Assembly (NCBI GenBank): GCA_024690665.1 | Contig: JAILOU010000047.1 | Location: forward strand, 1 to 39,207 | DNA: 39,207 bases | Origin: Eubacterium sp. | Lineage (GTDB): Bacteria > Bacillota > Clostridia > Lachnospirales > Lachnospiraceae | Reading direction: 5' to 3' | Made by a program: the position numbers and the translations under genes | In this document: positions 35,264 to 39,207 of the stretch, one piece after another | Layout: the number at the start of each line of letters is the position of its first letter | Position numbering within the stretch: the first letter of the stretch is position 1 | Notes under the pieces: generated by a model | Databases searched by the model: none | What the model was told of the DNA's origin: nothing | The model's input: only the letters and a program-made list of their open reading frames with translations

Positions 35264-36610
35264 ATGATTAATGAAGTCACAGAATATGCAAATGTCAAAG
35301 AGGCATTATGTCGTGAAAATGATAAAGTTGCTCCTCGTCTGTTTGAGGAGTACGGAGTATACCGAGGTCTTCGTGATGAGAAGGGTGTCGGTGTACTGAC
35401 AGGACTTACCAATATATCAAAAGTCATTTCGACAAAATTTGTAGATGGCGAGAAGAAGTTTGTAGACGGCGAATTATGGTATCGTGGCTATCGCGTAGAG
35501 AACCTGATTGACCAGCTTGGACCACTTGAGTTTGGATTTGGCAAGATTGCGTATCTGCTTTTGATGGGACAGCTCCCGAATCCACAGGAGCGACAGGAGT
35601 TCAGTGATCTTCTGGCAAAATACAGAACGCTGCCAACGAATTTTAACCGTGATGTCATCATGAAGGCGCCGACGGGAGACATTATGAACTCCATGACCAA
35701 GAGTATTTTAACACTTGCGTCCTATGATAAGGATGCCAAGGATACTTCGGTTCCAAATGTACTTCGTCAGTGCATTCAGCTGATTGCGGAACTTCCACTG
35801 CTTGCAGTATACGGTTACAATGCATATAACCACTATGAACGCGGTAACAGTATGTTTATTCATCATCCAAAGCAGGAGCTTGGAACAGCGGAGAACATTT
35901 TGATGCTGCTTCGCCCGGACCAGAAATATACGCCGATTGAAGCGAAGGTATTGGATACGGCACTGATCTTGCATATGGAGCATGGTGGTGGTAATAACTC
36001 GACATTTACCACTCGTGTGGTAACCTCAACAGGATCGGATACTTATTCGACCATGGCGGCAGCGATGTCTTCTTTAAAAGGACCAAAGCATGGCGGCGCC
36101 AATATCAAGGTTATGGAGATGATGAAGGATATCAGAAGTCACGTAAAAGACTTTTCAGATAAGGATGAAGTTGCCGCTTATCTGGAGAAGATTGTGAATA
36201 AAGAAGCCTTTGATAGAAAGGGCTTAATCTATGGAATGGGACACGCCATTTATGCGCTTTCCGATCCGAGAGAACGTGTCTTTAAGTCTTACGTTGAGAA
36301 ACTGGTAGAAGAAAAAGGTCGTCAAAAAGATCTTGAGTTATATGAGAATATTGAACTTCTTGCGCCGGATATCATTGCCGGCAAGAGGAATACCTATAAG
36401 AAAATCAGTCCGAATGTAGATTTCTACTCCGGATTCGTTTATGAAATGCTTGGAATTCCGATGGAGCTTTACACTGCAATGTTCGCTGTTGCGCGTGTGG
36501 TTGGATGGAGCGCACATCGAATCGAAGAGCTGGTATGTACCGACAAGATTATTCGTCCTGCGTATATGAGCGTTATGGAGGAAAAGACCGGGAACTGTCC
36601 GGTGGACTAA
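35264..36610 (+). CDS. Citrate synthase
   Basis: 448 residues. It forms citrate from oxaloacetate and acetyl-CoA. Motifs: LHMEHGGGNNSTFTTRVV (oxaloacetate-binding His), GPKHGGAN, GMGHAIYALSDPRE (catalytic His) and NVDFYSGFVYEMLGIP (catalytic Asp). It carries an N-terminal extension of about 50 residues compared with the shortest citrate synthases. AAGAAGGA precedes the ATG at 35264. In this type of anaerobe it would supply 2-oxoglutarate for glutamate. A 2-methylcitrate synthase activity cannot be excluded, but no propionate genes are nearby. It is paired with the MarR gene. Confidence 0.94.
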   Translation: MINEVTEYANVKEALCRENDKVAPRLFEEYGVYRGLRDEKGVGVLTGLTNISKVISTKFVDGEKKFVDGELWYRGYRVENLIDQLGPLEFGFGKIAYLLLMGQLPNPQERQEFSDLLAKYRTLPTNFNRDVIMKAPTGDIMNSMTKSILTLASYDKDAKDTSVPNVLRQCIQLIAELPLLAVYGYNAYNHYERGNSMFIHHPKQELGTAENILMLLRPDQKYTPIEAKVLDTALILHMEHGGGNNSTFTTRVVTSTGSDTYSTMAAAMSSLKGPKHGGANIKVMEMMKDIRSHVKDFSDKDEVAAYLEKIVNKEAFDRKGLIYGMGHAIYALSDPRERVFKSYVEKLVEEKGRQKDLELYENIELLAPDIIAGKRNTYKKISPNVDFYSGFVYEMLGIPMELYTAMFAVARVVGWSAHRIEELVCTDKIIRPAYMSVMEEKTGNCPVD

Positions 36611-36621
36611 AGCGGAAAGAT

Positions 36622-36670
36622 AACAATAAAAAAACTTACGGGATTTTATCCTGTAAGTTTTTTTATTGTT
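36622..36670. terminator. Long bidirectional terminator between citrate synthase and permease
   Basis: A 23-bp stem (36622-36644 with 36648-36670, one G:U) with a 3-nt loop and A7/T7 arms. It can end both convergent transcripts; its right arm reaches the last codon of the permease gene at 36669. Confidence 0.9.
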
Positions 36671-38018
36671 ATTTCGTTTTTTTCTTTCGCAGGATGACCT
36701 GGTCTAACACGATGACGACAATCAATCCGACAATTAATCCATTGGATGCGATGTAACGAAGCATCTGCGGAAGTGAGGCAAATGCTGTCGAATCCATAAA
36801 CATAATGCCGGCGCCAATCATAAAGGAAATGCCGACGATAAAACCTTCTCGGTTGGTAAAATCGACTTTTCGAAATTCATTTAAGCCCTGAATCAGCATC
36901 ATTGCAAATACAATCATCATCGCGGAATAACCGACTGATGGTGGGATGGCTGCAAAGAAGGAGCAGACCGGTGCGACAACTCCAAGAATCATCATAAAGA
37001 CACCGCCCACAATAAATGGACCTCTTGCGGCTACCCGAGTTAACTTTGTAGTGCTTGGTGCTGATGCAAATGGAACAAATCCTGTTACCGGGAAGATGCC
37101 GGTGAGAGCTGCGGTCAGACCAAACAGCAGCGTACTGTTTCGAATTGTCTTATGATCAGCCGGTTTGTGTAACATCTCTTCCATACCACGGATACTTGCT
37201 GCAAAGTTTGAGAATAGTACAAACTCTCCAATCAGGCAGGTGATGATGACGGAAGAGTCGATGGTTGGCTTGCCCCAGGCAAATGCCTGCGGAACTGCTA
37301 TGAATCCGTCATTGGACGAAATGAAGTCCGGAGAGATGCCGAGGATATAAGCCAGAATCCATCCGCACACAACGCCGATTAAAGTAGCTACGGATTGCAA
37401 GAATCCTTTTGCTTTCAGATTAATAATGACGATGATGGCGGTTGTGACGATAAAGGTCAGCAAAAATTTTGGCTGAATCGTGATATTTCCGGAAGAAATT
37501 CCGGTCGCGCCTTTCATAACCGTTGCACTCATTTGCAAGACCATGAGAATTAAAAAGCTTCCATTGATAATCGGATTAAAAATCTTTAAGATCTTATCCA
37601 TAAGTCCGGTCAGACCAATTATAACAACTAGGATACCGGCGCAGATCATACCAAATTCCATATCGGTACGAAGTACATTGAGCCCCTTGCCAAAGGAAGT
37701 AGAAGCGCTTGCCAGGATAATCAAAAGTCCCATCCAAAGTCCGGCAGGTCCGTCGATAATTGGGAATCGATGCCCAAAGAGTGCCTGCAAGATTGAAATT
37801 CCGCCACTTAGAAGGAACGTTCGTTGCAGCATCTCTGCAATCTGTGCCTGATCCAGTCCGAGGTAGGCGCCAATGATGACAGGCATAATGGCACTTCCCG
37901 CAAGGAAATAGACCAGATACTGCAGTCCGTAGATGGCAGACTGTCCGGCTGGTACCTTATCGTCTAAACCATATAAGAACCCATCCGCATCCGGCTGTAG
38001 TTTCTTTTTCGTATTCAT
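36669..38018 (-). CDS. NCS2-family purine/pyrimidine permease
   Basis: 449 residues with about 12-14 hydrophobic segments. The N-terminal GLDDKVPAGQSAIYGLQYLVYFLAGSA, GHRFPIIDGPAGLW, and the conserved QAFAWGKPTIDSSV/GEFVLFSNFAASIRGMEEM region identify the NCS2 (uracil/xanthine/urate) symporter group. Substrate cannot be told from sequence; the strand-3 and TM10 motifs would be needed. It has its own promoter (38057-38085) and terminator. ATG 38018 is preceded by AAAGGGTTTT. Confidence 0.9.
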   Translation of the reverse strand: MNTKKKLQPDADGFLYGLDDKVPAGQSAIYGLQYLVYFLAGSAIMPVIIGAYLGLDQAQIAEMLQRTFLLSGGISILQALFGHRFPIIDGPAGLWMGLLIILASASTSFGKGLNVLRTDMEFGMICAGILVVIIGLTGLMDKILKIFNPIINGSFLILMVLQMSATVMKGATGISSGNITIQPKFLLTFIVTTAIIVIINLKAKGFLQSVATLIGVVCGWILAYILGISPDFISSNDGFIAVPQAFAWGKPTIDSSVIITCLIGEFVLFSNFAASIRGMEEMLHKPADHKTIRNSTLLFGLTAALTGIFPVTGFVPFASAPSTTKLTRVAARGPFIVGGVFMMILGVVAPVCSFFAAIPPSVGYSAMMIVFAMMLIQGLNEFRKVDFTNREGFIVGISFMIGAGIMFMDSTAFASLPQMLRYIASNGLIVGLIVVIVLDQVILRKKKTK

Positions 38019-38056
38019 TTTTCATAAAACCCTTTCTGTTTTTTCACACGAGATGA

Positions 38057-38085
38057 ATTATAAGCGTTTTTTTCTTAATAATCAA
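38057..38085 (-). promoter_or_regulatory. Permease promoter
   Basis: On the minus strand TTGATT (plus 38080-38085), a 17-bp spacer and TATAAT (plus 38057-38062), about 40 bp before the start. Confidence 0.8.
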
Positions 38086-38159
38086 ATGGAATAGGCTATT
38101 TCGTTATGGACTTATAGTCGATATGTACAATATTTTTTCTTCTCGGGGTATATTTTCTG

Positions 38160-38168
38160 TGATATAAT
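38160..38168 (+). promoter_or_regulatory. Extended -10 promoter of the last gene
   Basis: TGA-TATAAT at 38160-38168, 29 bp before the ATG at 38197; the -35 region is poor. AGGAGG follows at about 38183-38188. Confidence 0.65.
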
Positions 38169-38196
38169 CCAATTATGACTATAGGAGGTATTTGTT

Positions 38197-39063
38197 ATGG
38201 CAGATTTTAAATTTGAACCAATGCGTAGTTTAATTTATGTAAACTGTGCAAAAGAAGATTACAGACCAAATCTTACAAGATGGCTTTACAAAACACATGT
38301 GCCGGACAGTATTTCACAGTTCGAGCCGTATGTAACAAAGTATGCATTTTATCCATCGTTCCCATGCCCACCGGAAGGAGATCGTTTTGGATATTGCAAG
38401 ATGCAGCTGACAGAGCATCACTGGCTTGTAAGTGATTTAGATCCACGTCTTGAGATTAAGGCGATTGCAGAGACATTCCCACCTGATGTTTTATTATGGC
38501 AGGGAAATCTTCCGGAAGCGGCTGTAGAGATGATGAAGAAAGGTCCTAAGCCGGGCGAAGAAGGAGGAGATATCGGAAACGAATCCCGTAAGGCAGCGTT
38601 TGAAGGTGCGAATCCATTTATCTTCTGTTTCCTTCCAATGTGGTGGGAAGAAGATATCAAGGGAAAAGGCCGTACAATTGAAGATGGAGCAAACTATCGT
38701 TTCAACTTCTCAATCGGATTCCCGGATGGAGTAGACAAGGCAGAAGGTGAGAAGTGGCTTCGCGAGGAAGTGCTTCCAATCTTTGAGGCAGCTCCGGAGT
38801 GTACAAGAATTCTGATGAGCCATGTTAAAAAAGATATCAATGACTGTACCATGGACTTTGTTGTTGAAGTATGGTTTGAAAATCAGTCAGGCTGGTATAA
38901 GGTTATGGTTGAAGATACCAAGAAGCTTGCGAAACCATCATGGGCAGAGCAGGATGCATTCCCATTCTTAAAGCCATACCACAGATTTATTTCGGTAGCA
39001 GTGGCAGATTATACACCAAGCAATAATCTTGCTAATTATCGTGGCTATCTCACAATGAGATAA
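38197..39063 (+). CDS. Unrecognised soluble protein, possible duplicated alpha/beta barrel
   Basis: 288 residues that I cannot assign. The strong TATAGGAGG site and extended -10 promoter suggest high expression. There is no signal peptide, membrane helix or nucleotide-binding motif. It is rich in aromatic residues (Trp, Tyr, Phe) and Pro. Residues 9-80 (MRSLIYVNCA, FGYCKMQLTEHHWLVSDLD) and 165-245 (YRFNFSIGFPDG, TMDFVVEVWFEN) could be two related beta-alpha-beta units like dimeric alpha/beta barrel (EthD/ABM-type) proteins; this is a guess from strand order only. Cysteines at 17, 57 and 67 are not in a metal motif. Its stop is followed with no gap by repeat copy 2. Confidence 0.72.
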   Translation: MADFKFEPMRSLIYVNCAKEDYRPNLTRWLYKTHVPDSISQFEPYVTKYAFYPSFPCPPEGDRFGYCKMQLTEHHWLVSDLDPRLEIKAIAETFPPDVLLWQGNLPEAAVEMMKKGPKPGEEGGDIGNESRKAAFEGANPFIFCFLPMWWEEDIKGKGRTIEDGANYRFNFSIGFPDGVDKAEGEKWLREEVLPIFEAAPECTRILMSHVKKDINDCTMDFVVEVWFENQSGWYKVMVEDTKKLAKPSWAEQDAFPFLKPYHRFISVAVADYTPSNNLANYRGYLTMR

Positions 39064-39192
39064 TTAACTCAGTCGGGGTACAAGCTCCGACTGAGTTAAA
39101 CGCTCCGCGAGGATGCGCACGGATTCGGATAGGAATTTGTCTGCTGAAGCAGACCCGAATCCGGCGCGCAAGACTCGCGAGCGAGTCTTGAC
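39064..39192 (+). repeat. Hairpin-rich 129-bp interspersed repeat, copy 2
   Basis: Same sequence as 30-158 except T39130 for C96. It begins at the base directly after the TAA of the 288-residue gene. Corresponding stems: 39064-39078 with 39085-39099; 39101-39106 with 39111-39117; 39120-39128 with 39155-39163; 39139-39144 with 39149-39154; 39169-39177 with 39182-39190. After it, 15 bases remain in the window, with no T-run. Confidence 0.9.
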
Positions 39193-39207
39193 TAGTTGAA
39201 AAAGTAA

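Noticed and set aside
34807..35427. 206-codon minus-strand frame opposite marR and citrate synthase
   Set aside because: Runs antisense across two good genes and their junction; no family features.

Overview
This 39.2 kb window looks like ordinary chromosome of a low-to-mid GC Gram-positive anaerobe, most likely a Lachnospiraceae-type Clostridia. The reasons are strong AGGAGG-type ribosome binding sites, sigma-A promoters with 17-bp spacers, a class III fructose-1,6-bisphosphatase, an LL-diaminopimelate aminotransferase (DapL) lysine route, an ANTAR regulator behind a type I glutamine synthetase, and the tig-clpP-clpX-lon-engB block. This placement is inferred from gene content; no 16S gene is present. 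I see no phage, IS, tRNA, rRNA or CRISPR sequence.

Layout. 1-180: a hairpin-rich 129-bp repeat (copy 1) in front of an Mrp/Nbp35 Fe-S carrier. 180-3263: mrp, a membrane-anchored unknown, a DUF1653 protein, a convergent CYTH protein, and a DJ-1/PfpI protein. 3264-9831: proteostasis block with its own promoter (trigger factor, ClpP, ClpX, Lon, EngB/YsxC). 9899-12356: MgtE magnesium transporter and an SseB-domain protein. 12418-15200 (minus): a sensor-less chemoreceptor-like protein and IMP dehydrogenase. 15440-18145: an operon of eukaryotic-type HisA, glutamine synthetase and an ANTAR protein, with a promoter-terminator-promoter leader. 18192-21257: DapL, a second aminotransferase and 5-formyl-THF cyclo-ligase. 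21281-23113 (minus): BipA/TypA. 23336-25553: a CobA-like adenosyltransferase, DapA and DapB. 25648-31008: Fbp III, a FapA/DUF342 protein, a 51-residue small protein, and a zinc-ribbon/TPR membrane protein. 31031-34060: a hybrid sensor kinase. 34150-36610: MogA-like protein, a MarR regulator and citrate synthase. 36669-38018 (minus): an NCS2 permease. 38197-39063: an unrecognised protein, followed directly by repeat copy 2.

How the genes fit together. Nitrogen and amino-acid metabolism dominate the middle: HisA, GlnA and ANTAR; DapL, DapA and DapB for diaminopimelate/lysine; citrate synthase for 2-oxoglutarate. Quality control (Tig, ClpXP, Lon) and ribosome biogenesis (EngB, BipA) form the translation-linked parts. 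Convergent gene pairs share bidirectional terminators, two of which overlap stop codons.

The least explained sequence is the 129-bp repeat. Copies at 30-158 and 39064-39192 differ at one base, lie in the same orientation, fold into about five nested or tandem hairpins, and start exactly (copy 2), or about 4 nt (copy 1, if the short frame there is a gene end), after a stop codon. The second most interesting region is the divergent guaB/hisA regulatory interval at 15201-15439.
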